DNA of 64,000 bases, taken from the NCBI RefSeq assembly GCF_000772045.1, contig NZ_CP009754.1, positions 6,386,001 through 6,450,000 on the forward strand, given 5' to 3'. The stretch comes from Streptomyces sp. CCM_MD2014. GTDB lineage: Bacteria > Actinomycetota > Actinomycetes > Streptomycetales > Streptomycetaceae. Numbering within the stretch: the stretch's first letter is position 1; the number at the start of each line of letters is the position of its first letter. Shown here in pieces: positions 24,510-32,631 of the stretch. A program made the position numbers and the translations under genes. Below the pieces are notes generated by a model that saw nothing but the letters and a program-made list of their open reading frames with translations, was not told the DNA's origin and ran no database searches.

Positions 24510-26048
24510 TCACCGGCCCCCGGACGGAGCGGGCAGTCGCGCGCCCGGCTTGTGCACCGGGACGTCCTTGCCGTCCGAGCCCACCACCGTCCGGTCACCG
24601 AGCGGCTCGTCGAGCCGCACCGTCCGCTCGTACTCCTTCGCGATCAGGATGCAGACCTTGTCCGGATGCGGGGTCTCGGTCACCGTGACGGTCACCTTCC
24701 CGTCGCTCTCCTTCGCCTTCGCGTCGTAGTCGGAGCACACCCCGCCGGTGAAGTGCACGGTCAGTTCGCCGTCGGCGGCCGTGTAGCCGCTCACCCGCAC
24801 GTCCCGGGGCTCCCCGGGCTTCGAGTCCGGCCCGTCGGACGGGACGGGGGAGGCGGGCGAGGCCGGGGAGGCCGTCGTCAGGTACCGCGGGTCGACCGCC
24901 GGGTACGTGACCGTGACGGCGTCGTCCGCGCCCGGTGCCCGCACCTCGAACAGCCAGGACGGCACCAGCGTCTGCCGCCCCCGCACCGGATGCGCGGCCA
25001 GCCCGAACACCGCGTCCTCGACGGTGGCGACCTGCTTCCCGCCCGCCCCGGGCTTCTCCGGCGTGCCGGTCGGCAGCGCGCAGGGCAGGTCCGCCCCGTC
25101 CTGATGCGGTACGGGAGTCGCACAGCCGCCGATGCCCCCGGCCCCGGTGCCGGCACCCGGCGCGTTCAGCAGCGCCAGTGTCTCCTCGGCGTCCAGGACG
25201 GGATACGTGTCCCCCTTGACCGGTGCCTTCATCTGACCGCTGCCGCCGACCACCTCGCCCAGCGCGCCGACGACCACCCCGGTCGTCCAGCCGTACGTGG
25301 GCAGCCCGCCCACCTCCGGTGCCGCGTTCACGGCCCGCCGGGCGCCCATCACCTGGCTCGCGTCCAGCTTGGCGTCGTCCTGGCCCAGCGCCTTCAGCAC
25401 CGGTGCCGCCGCCTTCTTCGCGGCAGCCTCGCCCACCGGGTTCCCGTCGGCCGACGGGGCCTTGCACTCGGCGCCCTTCTTGCAGTTGTCCGTGCGGGGC
25501 GTGTACCGGTGGAAGGCCCAGGTGCCCGGCGCCTGCCGGTCCACCGTGAGCAGCGGGCCCGAACCGTCCTTCGCGTTGCCGACCTTCCACGCACCGCCCT
25601 GGACCCGGGGCGCGCCCTCCAGCCCCAGCGCCTCGGCCAGCCGTGCCACCTCGGTCTCGGTGACGTCGCCCTTCGCCCGGTACACGGGCGCCGAACCGGG
25701 GCCCTCGGGGAGCGGCCCGTCGGCGCGGTAGGTGACGCCGTACGGGTCGGGTTCGCCGGGCGCGATGCCGTTCGAGCCGCCCTCGGGGGACGCCGCGTCG
25801 TAGTCGTCGAGGGGGAGCGGCGGGGGAGTGCCGTCGCCCGGAGCCGGGTCCGCGCCGGACGACGTACCGCCGTCCGTGTCGTCCCCGGCGGCGGACGTGG
25901 CCAGGTAGGCGCCGCCGCCCCCCATGATCAGCACGGCGGCGGCGACCGACGCGACCGCGACCGACCGGGGTCGCCGCCGCGCGGGACGCCCGGTGCCCGC
26001 CTCCTCGTCGGCGGCGGCGTCGTCGTTGTCGGGTCGCTCGGTGTTCAC
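24510..26048 (-). CDS. Membrane-anchored extracytoplasmic protein of unknown function
   Basis: The 512-aa protein begins with a short acidic and then Arg-rich cytosolic part, one membrane segment (about 29-50; VAVASVAAAVLIMGGGGAYLA) and a long external region. The first 60 external residues are Gly/Asp/Pro-rich. A central part has a YRAKGDVTETEVARLAEALGL segment and CKKGAECKAP, and the C-terminal domain contains VHFTGGVCSDYDAKAK and HPDKVCILIAKEY with two Cys that could pair. No enzyme motif was seen. GTG at 26048 is chosen because AGGAG lies 7 nt upstream. It resembles actinobacterial hypothetical proteins with an N-terminal anchor and may act as a cell-surface or anti-sigma-like factor; that is speculation. 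Confidence 0.8.
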   Translation of the reverse strand: MNTERPDNDDAAADEEAGTGRPARRRPRSVAVASVAAAVLIMGGGGAYLATSAAGDDTDGGTSSGADPAPGDGTPPPLPLDDYDAASPEGGSNGIAPGEPDPYGVTYRADGPLPEGPGSAPVYRAKGDVTETEVARLAEALGLEGAPRVQGGAWKVGNAKDGSGPLLTVDRQAPGTWAFHRYTPRTDNCKKGAECKAPSADGNPVGEAAAKKAAAPVLKALGQDDAKLDASQVMGARRAVNAAPEVGGLPTYGWTTGVVVGALGEVVGGSGQMKAPVKGDTYPVLDAEETLALLNAPGAGTGAGGIGGCATPVPHQDGADLPCALPTGTPEKPGAGGKQVATVEDAVFGLAAHPVRGRQTLVPSWLFEVRAPGADDAVTVTYPAVDPRYLTTASPASPASPVPSDGPDSKPGEPRDVRVSGYTAADGELTVHFTGGVCSDYDAKAKESDGKVTVTVTETPHPDKVCILIAKEYERTVRLDEPLGDRTVVGSDGKDVPVHKPGARLPAPSGGR

Positions 26049-26160
26049 CGCATCGCTCCTTCGGCTGCTGCTGGGGACAGCGATGGGACGCGGTGGACCG
26101 GGATCCGGTTCCCGGTGACGGCACACGTCGCCCGGACGGCCCCCGCAGAGTCACTCGAAC

Positions 26161-26240
26161 GGCCGCCGTGCCACCCGCACGGCCCCGTGCCGCGCCCGAC
26201 TGGCCTCGTGCCGCCCGACCGGCCTAGTGCCACCCGGAAC
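26161..26240. repeat. Four degenerate tandem repeats of about 20 bp
   Basis: Units starting GGCC at 26161, 26181, 26202 and 26221 share GGCC..CGTGCC..CCCG with changes. They lie in the 215-nt spacer between the 69-aa ORF and the gene at 24510. Confidence 0.55.
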
Positions 26241-26263
26241 GCGCCGGAGCCGCCCCCCGGCGC

Positions 26264-26473
26264 TCAGTCGCCGTAGTCCGACATCGCCTTCAGCAGCCGG
26301 GCCGACGCCGGCGGCACCCGCACGCCGTGGATGAGGGCGAGCGGCACCGGCCGGACGGAGGCGTCGGCAGGCGCCGACCAGCGCGGAGTCATCCGGGCGC
26401 AGTCACCGCGCAGCGACGCCAGGTCGCCGTCCAGGTCGGCCGGGGCGGGGTCGGCGGTCCTCAGGTTCGTCAT
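26264..26473 (-). CDS. Small hypothetical protein, 69 aa
   Basis: The peptide begins MTNLRTADPAPADLDGDLASLRGDCARM and ends ASARLLKAMSDYGD; no domain is recognised. It is supported by its start context: TACGGT (26485-26480, minus strand) lies exactly 6 nt before the ATG with no ribosome binding site, the same leaderless pattern seen at other genes of the window. It is divergent from adoK, with 132 nt between the starts. Confidence 0.6.
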   Translation of the reverse strand: MTNLRTADPAPADLDGDLASLRGDCARMTPRWSAPADASVRPVPLALIHGVRVPPASARLLKAMSDYGD

Positions 26474-26605
26474 GACAGAACCGTAGGCACGTCCCGTCCC
26501 GCGGAGAAAGTCGTACTACCGGGTAGTTTCGCCTGCTTCAGCCTGGCCGCGCCGCCGGGTAGCGTGAACCGTCAACCCGCCTCCCCTCAGGAGAGAGTCC
26601 ACGCC

Positions 26606-27580
26606 GTGCGCATCGCAGTCACCGGCTCCATCGCCACCGACCACCTCATGACCTTCCCCGGCCGCTTCTCCGACCAGCTCGTGGCGGACCAGTTGCACAC
26701 GGTCTCGCTCTCCTTCCTGGTCGACCAGCTGGACGTACGCCGGGGCGGCGTCGCCGCGAACATCGCCTTCGGCATGGGCCAGCTCGGCACCCGGCCGATC
26801 CTGGTCGGCGCGGCCGGCGCGGACTTCGACGAGTACCGGGCCTGGCTGGACCGGCACGGCGTCGACACCGGCTCGGTCCGCATCTCCGAGACCCTGCACA
26901 CCGCCCGCTTCGTCTGCACCACCGACGCCGACCACAACCAGATCGGCTCCTTCTACACGGGGGCGATGAGCGAGGCCCGCCTCATCGAGCTCAAGACCGT
27001 CGCCGACCGCGTGGGCGGCCTGGACCTGGTCTCCATCGGCGCCGACGACCCGGAGGCGATGCTCCGGCACACCGAGGAGTGCCGCACCCGGTCGATCCCC
27101 TTCGCCGCGGACTTCTCCCAGCAGATCGCCCGGATGAACGGCGACGAGATCCGGATACTGCTGGACGGGGCGACCTACCTCTTCTCCAACGAGTACGAGA
27201 AGGGGCTCATCGAGACCAAGACCGGCTGGACGGACGAGGAGATCCTCGGGCGCGTCGGCCACCGCGTCACCACCCTCGGCGCGCGGGGCGTGCGCATCGA
27301 GCGGGCGGGCGAGGAGACCATCGAGGTCGGCGTCCCCGACGAGGAGCGCAAGGCCGACCCCACCGGTGTCGGCGACGCCTTCCGGGCGGGGTTCCTGTCG
27401 GGGCTGGCCTGGGGCGTCTCCCTGGAGCGGGCGGCGCAGGTCGGCTGCATGCTGGCGACGCTCGTCATCGAGACGGTGGGGACGCAGGAGTACCAGTTGC
27501 GGCGCGGGCACTTCATGGAGCGGTTCACGAAGGCGTACGGGGACGAGGCGGCGGGGGAGGTCCAGGCGCACCTGGGCTGA
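26606..27580 (+). CDS. adoK: Adenosine kinase, PfkB/ribokinase family
   Basis: ATP-dependent kinase converting adenosine to AMP in purine salvage. The 324-aa protein closely follows the mycobacterial adenosine kinase as I remember it: IAVTGSIATDHLMTFPGRFS at the start, GGVAANIAFGMGQLG (PfkB motif 1, about 48-62), HTARFVCTTDADHNQI and the second motif DPTGVGDAFRAGFLSG with catalytic Asp. The start is GTG at 26606 with AGGAG (26589-26593) 12 nt upstream. A sugar-kinase specificity cannot be excluded from sequence. It is monocistronic, convergent with the desulfurase-TusA gene. Confidence 0.9.
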   Translation: MRIAVTGSIATDHLMTFPGRFSDQLVADQLHTVSLSFLVDQLDVRRGGVAANIAFGMGQLGTRPILVGAAGADFDEYRAWLDRHGVDTGSVRISETLHTARFVCTTDADHNQIGSFYTGAMSEARLIELKTVADRVGGLDLVSIGADDPEAMLRHTEECRTRSIPFAADFSQQIARMNGDEIRILLDGATYLFSNEYEKGLIETKTGWTDEEILGRVGHRVTTLGARGVRIERAGEETIEVGVPDEERKADPTGVGDAFRAGFLSGLAWGVSLERAAQVGCMLATLVIETVGTQEYQLRRGHFMERFTKAYGDEAAGEVQAHLG

Positions 27581-27649
27581 AACCGAGGTTGCGCCTGCTC
27601 GACTGCCCTGCGGCGGGCGCGTTGTCGCGTGCGGGTGCGTGGGGGCTGG

Positions 27650-27693
27650 TCGCGCCCACGCGGCGGAGCCGCACATCGACACAGCCCCGCGCC
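27650..27693 (-). repeat. Dispersed repeat family A copy
   Basis: On the minus strand it reads GGCGCGGGGCTGTGTCGATG followed by TGCGGCTCCGCCGCGTGGGC, nearly the same as the copies at 29126 and 33917. It occupies the spacer between the converging adoK and desulfurase genes. Confidence 0.85.
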
Positions 27694-27703
27694 TCCGGGT
27701 GGC

Positions 27704-29086
27704 CTACCTGATCCGGCGGACCAGGTAGGCCGTTCCTCTCTCGGCCTCCTCCTCGCCCGCGTACTCCTGGCCCCGCATCTCGCACCACGCCGGGATGTCC
27801 AGGCGGGCCGCCTCGTCGTCGGAGAGGACGCGGACGGTGCCGCCGACGGGGACGTCGCCGATGACCTTGGCCAGTTCGATCACCGGAACGGGGCAGCGCC
27901 GGCCCAGCGCGTCCACGACGAGGTCGGGGCCGGCCGCACGGACGGTCTCCGTCGCGGCCGGCGCCCCCAGCTTCTCGCGCACCGCGGCCACCGTGCCCGG
28001 CAGCACCTCCAGGAACCGTTCGACGTCCTCGGCCGAGGCCCCCGGCGGCAACGACACCCGGACGTTGCCCTCGCTGAGTACCCCCATCGCCTTCAGGACG
28101 TGGCTCGGCGTCAGCGTGCTGCTCGTGCAGGACGATCCGGACGAGACCGAGAAACCGGCACGGTCCAGCTCGTGCAGCAAGGTCTCTCCATCGACATAGA
28201 GACACGAGAAGGTGACGACGCCGGGCAGCCGGCGCGCCGGATCGCCGACCACCTCCACGTCCGGCACCAGGGCCGGCACCCGGGCCCGGATCCGCTCCGT
28301 CAGCTCCCGCAGCCGGGCCGCCTCCGCCGCCGCCTCGGCCCGCACCGCCCGCAGCGACGCCGCCGCGGCCACGATCGCCGGCAGGTTCTCGAAACCGGGC
28401 GCCCGCCCCGACTCCCGCTCGTCCCCGGGCCCTTGCGGTGCGAACCGGACACCCTTGCGTACGGCGAGCAGCCCCACCCCCGAGGGCCCGCCCCACTTGT
28501 GCGCGCTGCCGGTGAGCAACGACCAGTCGCCCCCGACCCGCCCCCAGCCCAGCGACTGGGCCGCGTCCACCAGCAGCGGCACGCCTGCCGCCTGGCAGGC
28601 CCCCGCCACCTCCGTCACCGGCTGTTCCGTGCCCACCTCGTGGTTGGCCGACTGGAGACAGGCCAGCGCCGTGTCCTCGCGCAGGGCCGCCGCGTACGCC
28701 GCGGGATCCACCGCGCCCGTGCGGTCCACACCCACCTGCGTGAGACTCCCGCCGCCGGCCTCGTGCGCCTCGGCCGCGTGCAATACGGAGGAGTGTTCGA
28801 CCGCTGACACGATCAGGTGCCTTCCGACGCGCCGCCGCCCGGCCAGCGCACCCGCCACCCCTGAATGCACCGCCCGCGTCCCCGAAGGGGTGAACACCAA
28901 CTCGTCCGCCCGGCACCCCACGCACTCGGCCGCCGCCTCCCGGGCGGCGTCCAGCAGCAACCGCGCCCGACGCCCTTCCCGGTACAGCCGAGCGGGATCG
29001 GCCCACCCCTCGTCGAGAGACGCCAACAGCGCCTGCCGGGCAACGGGATGGAGGGGAGCAGCGGAAGCAGCATCGAAGTAGGCCAC
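27704..29086 (-). CDS. Cysteine desulfurase fused to a TusA-like sulfur carrier domain
   Basis: The 460-aa protein joins a NifS/IscS-type cysteine desulfurase (1-375) to a TusA domain (385-460). The first domain has the PLP lysine K197 in SAHKWGGPSG, VDAAQS and the catalytic Cys loop SSGSSCTSS (C320). The second has the TusA signature RRCPVPVIELAKVIGD with C398, which would accept persulfide sulfur directly. The fusion therefore should make and relay sulfane sulfur, for example to tRNA thiolation or molybdopterin. GTG at 29086 follows TAGCGT (29098-29093) by 6 nt with no ribosome binding site, so probably leaderless. Confidence 0.9.
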   Translation of the reverse strand: MAYFDAASAAPLHPVARQALLASLDEGWADPARLYREGRRARLLLDAAREAAAECVGCRADELVFTPSGTRAVHSGVAGALAGRRRVGRHLIVSAVEHSSVLHAAEAHEAGGGSLTQVGVDRTGAVDPAAYAAALREDTALACLQSANHEVGTEQPVTEVAGACQAAGVPLLVDAAQSLGWGRVGGDWSLLTGSAHKWGGPSGVGLLAVRKGVRFAPQGPGDERESGRAPGFENLPAIVAAAASLRAVRAEAAAEAARLRELTERIRARVPALVPDVEVVGDPARRLPGVVTFSCLYVDGETLLHELDRAGFSVSSGSSCTSSTLTPSHVLKAMGVLSEGNVRVSLPPGASAEDVERFLEVLPGTVAAVREKLGAPAATETVRAAGPDLVVDALGRRCPVPVIELAKVIGDVPVGGTVRVLSDDEAARLDIPAWCEMRGQEYAGEEEAERGTAYLVRRIR

Positions 29087-29125
29087 ACAGCAACGCTAGA
29101 ACGTCCGGTGCGGGAGCGCCCCAAA

Positions 29126-29170
29126 GGGGCGCGGGGCTGTGACACGTGCGGCTCCGCCGCGCGGGCGCGA
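29126..29170 (+). repeat. Dispersed repeat family A copy
   Basis: GGGGCGCGGGGCTGTGACAC followed by TGCGGCTCCGCCGCGCGGGC. It lies in the 327-nt divergent spacer between the desulfurase and ctaC; the rest of that spacer holds the two promoters. Confidence 0.85.
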
Positions 29171-29300
29171 CAAGCCGCGACGCACCGTCAGCCGCCGAAC
29201 AACCCCCGCTCCCGTCCCCGTAGGCGCCCCCATCCCACCCTTAAGGAGTGACCCCCGGCGCGTATGCCACCCTCCCCGCGACCCCCCGGAGGGCGTCGGC

Positions 29301-29340
29301 TAGGGTTTGGTCCGCATAAACATCAAACCCCTGCCCGACG
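29301..29340 (+). promoter_or_regulatory. ctaC promoter region with inverted repeat
   Basis: TAGGGT (29301-29306) is a -10 candidate about 108 nt before the ctaC start. It overlaps GGGTTTG (29303-29309), which pairs with CAAACCC (29334-29340). The dyad could be an operator or an RNA stem at the 5' end. No clear -35 was found. Confidence 0.4.
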
Positions 29341-29413
29341 CAGGGCGGCGACCGACCAGCGAGAAGGCAGGCCGCAGCCAACCGCGCGGGCGAGACTCTC
29401 GGGAAGGCGCTAC

Positions 29414-30373
29414 GTGAGTCCCAACGGCTCCGACCGCTCGCCGCGGCGCCCGATGCGGCGGAAGCTGCTGCAGGCACTGACCGCGGGCCTGGTCCTGGCG
29501 ACCGCCACCGGTTGCACATACGAGGACTTCCCCCGCCTCGGCATGCCCACCCCAACCACGGAAGAGGCTCCGCGGATCCTCTCCCTGTGGCAGGGCTCCT
29601 GGGCTGCCGCGCTGGCCACCGGCGTGCTGGTGTGGGGCCTGATCCTGTGGAGTGTCTTCTTCCACCGGCGCAGCCGCACCAAGGTCGAGGTCCCTCCGCA
29701 GACCAGGTACAACCTGCCCATCGAGGCGCTGTACACCATGGTTCCGCTCGTCATCGTCTCGGTGTTGTTCTACTTCACCGCTCGTGACGAGTCCGATCTC
29801 ATGAGCCTCAACAAGAAGCCCGACCTCACGGTCAACGTGGTCGGCTTCCAGTGGAGCTGGTGCTTCAACCACATCGAGGACGTCCCGGGCTCCACCGGCG
29901 ACGCCAAGACCTCCAAGGAACTGGCCGGCATCCCGGACCGGTTCGTCGAGGACTTCCCGGCCAACGCCGGCGGTGTCTACGACTGCGGTACCCCCGGCAC
30001 GCGGAACCCGCAGACCAACAACCCGGGCCCGACCCTCTGGCTCCCCAAGGGCAAGACGGTCCGCTTCGTCCTGACCTCGCGTGACGTCATCCACTCCTTC
30101 TGGGTGGTGCCGTTCCTCATGAAGCAGGACGTGATTCCGGGCCACACCAACGCCTTCGAGGTGACCCCCAACAAGGAGGGGACCTTCCTGGGCAAGTGCG
30201 CCGAGCTGTGCGGCGTGGACCACTCCCGGATGCTGTTCAACGTCAAGGTCGTCTCCCCGGAGCGCTACGAGCAGCACCTCCAGGACCTCGCGAAGAAGGG
30301 GCAGACCGGTTACGTTCCCGCGGGCATCGCTCAGACGAGCCACGAGAAGAACCGGGAGACGAACAACCTGTGA
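29414..30373 (+). CDS. ctaC: Cytochrome c oxidase subunit II (aa3)
   Basis: CuA-bearing subunit that accepts electrons from the diheme cytochrome c and passes them to subunit I. The 319-aa protein has a lipoprotein-type signal ending in ATGC, two membrane helices (about 57-77 and 99-117) and a periplasmic-side cupredoxin domain with KCAELCGVDHSRM, containing the CuA ligands C-x3-C-x3-H-x2-M. GTG at 29414 has GGGAAGG 6 nt upstream; the open frame before it is not conserved-looking. It starts the ctaCDF operon; ctaD begins inside its stop codon (GTGA). Confidence 0.94.
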   Translation: MSPNGSDRSPRRPMRRKLLQALTAGLVLATATGCTYEDFPRLGMPTPTTEEAPRILSLWQGSWAAALATGVLVWGLILWSVFFHRRSRTKVEVPPQTRYNLPIEALYTMVPLVIVSVLFYFTARDESDLMSLNKKPDLTVNVVGFQWSWCFNHIEDVPGSTGDAKTSKELAGIPDRFVEDFPANAGGVYDCGTPGTRNPQTNNPGPTLWLPKGKTVRFVLTSRDVIHSFWVVPFLMKQDVIPGHTNAFEVTPNKEGTFLGKCAELCGVDHSRMLFNVKVVSPERYEQHLQDLAKKGQTGYVPAGIAQTSHEKNRETNNL

Positions 30374-32106
30374 GCATCCTCAACGAACCCCAGGGTGCCT
30401 CGGCAGCGGAGGACTCGTACGAGAACGAGCTGCCGGTACGGCGCAAGCAGCCCGGCAACGTCGTGGTGAAGTGGTTGACGACCACCGACCACAAGACGAT
30501 CGGCACGTTGTATCTGGTGACGTCGTTCGCGTTCTTCGTGATCGGCGGCGTGATGGCGCTGTTCATGCGTGCAGAGCTGGCCCGGCCCGGTCTGCAGATC
30601 ATGTCGAACGAGCAGTTCAACCAGGCGTTCACGATGCACGGCACGATCATGCTGCTGATGTTCGCGACGCCGCTGTTCGCGGGCTTCGCGAACTGGATCA
30701 TGCCGCTGCAGATCGGCGCGCCGGACGTCGCCTTCCCCCGGCTGAACATGTTCGCCTACTGGCTGTACCTGTTCGGCTCGCTCATCGCGGTGGGCGGGTT
30801 CCTGACCCCGCAGGGCGCGGCCGACTTCGGCTGGTTCGCCTACTCGCCGCTGTCGGACGCGGTGCACTCGCCGGGCATCGGGGGTGACCTGTGGATCATG
30901 GGTCTGGCCTTCTCCGGCTTCGGCACCATCCTCGGCTCGGTCAACTTCATCACCACGATCATCTGCATGCGCGCGCCGGGCATGACCATGTTCCGCATGC
31001 CGATCTTCACCTGGAACGTCCTGCTGACCGGTGTGCTGGTCCTGCTGGCCTTCCCGGTGCTGGCCGCGGCCCTGTTCGCGCTGGAGGCCGACCGCAAGTT
31101 CGGTGCCCACATCTTCGACTCGTCCAACGGCGGCGCGTTGCTGTGGCAGCACCTGTTCTGGTTCTTCGGGCATCCAGAGGTGTACATCATCGCGCTGCCG
31201 TTCTTCGGCATCGTCAGTGAGATCATCCCGGTCTTCTCCCGCAAGCCGATCTTCGGCTACATGGGTCTGATCGGCGCGACGATCGCGATCGCGGGCCTGT
31301 CGGTGACGGTGTGGGCCCACCACATGTACGTCACGGGCGGCGTGCTCTTGCCGTTCTTCTCCTTCATGACCTTCCTGATCGCGGTCCCGACCGGTGTGAA
31401 GTTCTTCAACTGGATCGGCACCATGTGGAAGGGATCACTCAGCTTCGAGACGCCGATGCTGTGGTCCACCGGCTTCCTGATCACCTTCCTCTTCGGTGGT
31501 CTGACCGGTGTCATCCTCGCTTCGCCGCCGCTGGACTTCCACGTGTCCGACTCGTACTTCGTGGTGGCGCACTTCCACTACGTGGTGTTCGGCACCGTGG
31601 TGTTCGCGATGTTCGCCGGCTTCCACTTCTGGTGGCCCAAGTTCACCGGCAAGATGCTCGACGAGCGCCTCGGCAAGATCACGTTCTGGACGCTGTTCGT
31701 CGGCTTCCACGGCACCTTCCTCGTCCAGCACTGGCTGGGCGCCGAGGGCATGCCCCGCCGCTACGCCGACTACCTGGCCGCAGACGGCTTCACCGCCCTG
31801 AACACGATCTCGACGATCAGCTCGTTCCTGCTCGGCATGTCGCTGCTGCCGTTCTTCTACAACATCTGGAAGACGGCCAAGTACGGCAAGAAGATCGAGG
31901 TGGACGACCCCTGGGGCTACGGCCGTTCGCTGGAGTGGGCGACCTCCTGCCCGCCGCCGCGGCACAACTTCCTCACGCTGCCGCGCATCCGCAGTGAATC
32001 CCCCGCTTTCGACCTGCACCACCCCGAGATCTCCGCGCTGGACCAGCTGGAGAACGTCGGTCACGGTGAGAAGGCCCTCGCCGACGGCAAGGAGGCCGGG
32101 AAGTGA
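30370..32106 (+). CDS. ctaD: Cytochrome c oxidase subunit I (aa3)
   Basis: Catalytic heme-copper subunit that reduces O2 and pumps protons. The 578-aa protein has about 12 membrane helices. Visible landmarks are TMHGTIMLLM (heme a ligand His), the HPEVY segment (CuB ligand His cross-linked to Tyr), WAHHMYVTG (CuB ligands) and VAHFHYVVFG (heme a and a3 ligands). The start GTG overlaps the ctaC stop by 4 nt, so translation is coupled, and ctaF starts in the same way at its 3' end. The C-terminus (RSLEWATSCPPPRHNF) is the usual end of the family. Confidence 0.96.
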   Translation: MSILNEPQGASAAEDSYENELPVRRKQPGNVVVKWLTTTDHKTIGTLYLVTSFAFFVIGGVMALFMRAELARPGLQIMSNEQFNQAFTMHGTIMLLMFATPLFAGFANWIMPLQIGAPDVAFPRLNMFAYWLYLFGSLIAVGGFLTPQGAADFGWFAYSPLSDAVHSPGIGGDLWIMGLAFSGFGTILGSVNFITTIICMRAPGMTMFRMPIFTWNVLLTGVLVLLAFPVLAAALFALEADRKFGAHIFDSSNGGALLWQHLFWFFGHPEVYIIALPFFGIVSEIIPVFSRKPIFGYMGLIGATIAIAGLSVTVWAHHMYVTGGVLLPFFSFMTFLIAVPTGVKFFNWIGTMWKGSLSFETPMLWSTGFLITFLFGGLTGVILASPPLDFHVSDSYFVVAHFHYVVFGTVVFAMFAGFHFWWPKFTGKMLDERLGKITFWTLFVGFHGTFLVQHWLGAEGMPRRYADYLAADGFTALNTISTISSFLLGMSLLPFFYNIWKTAKYGKKIEVDDPWGYGRSLEWATSCPPPRHNFLTLPRIRSESPAFDLHHPEISALDQLENVGHGEKALADGKEAGK

Positions 32107-32501
32107 AGATCCAGGGCAAGATGTTCATCTGGTTGAGCGTCTTCATCCTCGCCGTGGCGATCGTCTACGGCTACTGGTCCAAGGAGCCGGCCGGTACCAC
32201 GGCCCTCTTCCTGGCCTTCGGCCTGGCCATCATGATCGGCTTCTACCTCGCCTTCACGGCGCGGCGGGTCGACGTGGGCGCGCAGGACAACACGGAGGCG
32301 GACGTCGCGGACGACGCCGGCGAGGTCGGGTTCTTCAGCCCGCACAGCTGGCAGCCGCTGGCGCTCGCCATCGGCGGTGCCTTCGCCTTCATGGGCATCG
32401 CCCTCGGCTGGTGGCTGATGTACTTCTCGGCACCGATCCTGCTGATCGGTCTGTTCGGCTGGGTCTTCGAGTACTACCGCGGTGAGAACCGCACCCAGTA
32501 G
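32103..32501 (+). CDS. ctaF: Actinobacterial cytochrome c oxidase subunit IV
   Basis: The 132-aa small subunit has four hydrophobic segments (7-24, 30-49, 85-103 and 105-122) and starts MKIQGKMFIWLSVFILAVAIVYGYWS, as in the actinobacterial CtaF family. It stabilises the aa3 oxidase in the bcc-aa3 supercomplex. GTG at 32103 overlaps the ctaD stop by 4 nt. A 17-bp terminator hairpin follows 13 nt after the stop, closing the operon. Confidence 0.93.
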   Translation: MKIQGKMFIWLSVFILAVAIVYGYWSKEPAGTTALFLAFGLAIMIGFYLAFTARRVDVGAQDNTEADVADDAGEVGFFSPHSWQPLALAIGGAFAFMGIALGWWLMYFSAPILLIGLFGWVFEYYRGENRTQ

Positions 32502-32514
32502 CACGCGCCGTGCC

Positions 32515-32558
32515 CGAAGGGGCCCGGACACTCCGTCAGGGGTGTCCGGGCCCCTTCG
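32515..32558 (+). terminator. Terminator of the ctaCDF operon
   Basis: A perfect 17-bp stem (32515-32531 with 32542-32558) with a 10-nt loop. Confidence 0.9.
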
Positions 32559-32631
32559 TCTGTCGTACCGCCGCTCACTCGTCCGGCTTATCCACCGTGC
32601 CGCCGTTGACGTCTCTCCTTAGCGTGAGCTC

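Noticed and set aside
26327..26605. N-terminal extension of adenosine kinase
   Set aside because: The extra 93 codons overlap the 69-aa minus-strand gene and both promoters; the family begins at the GTG of 26606.
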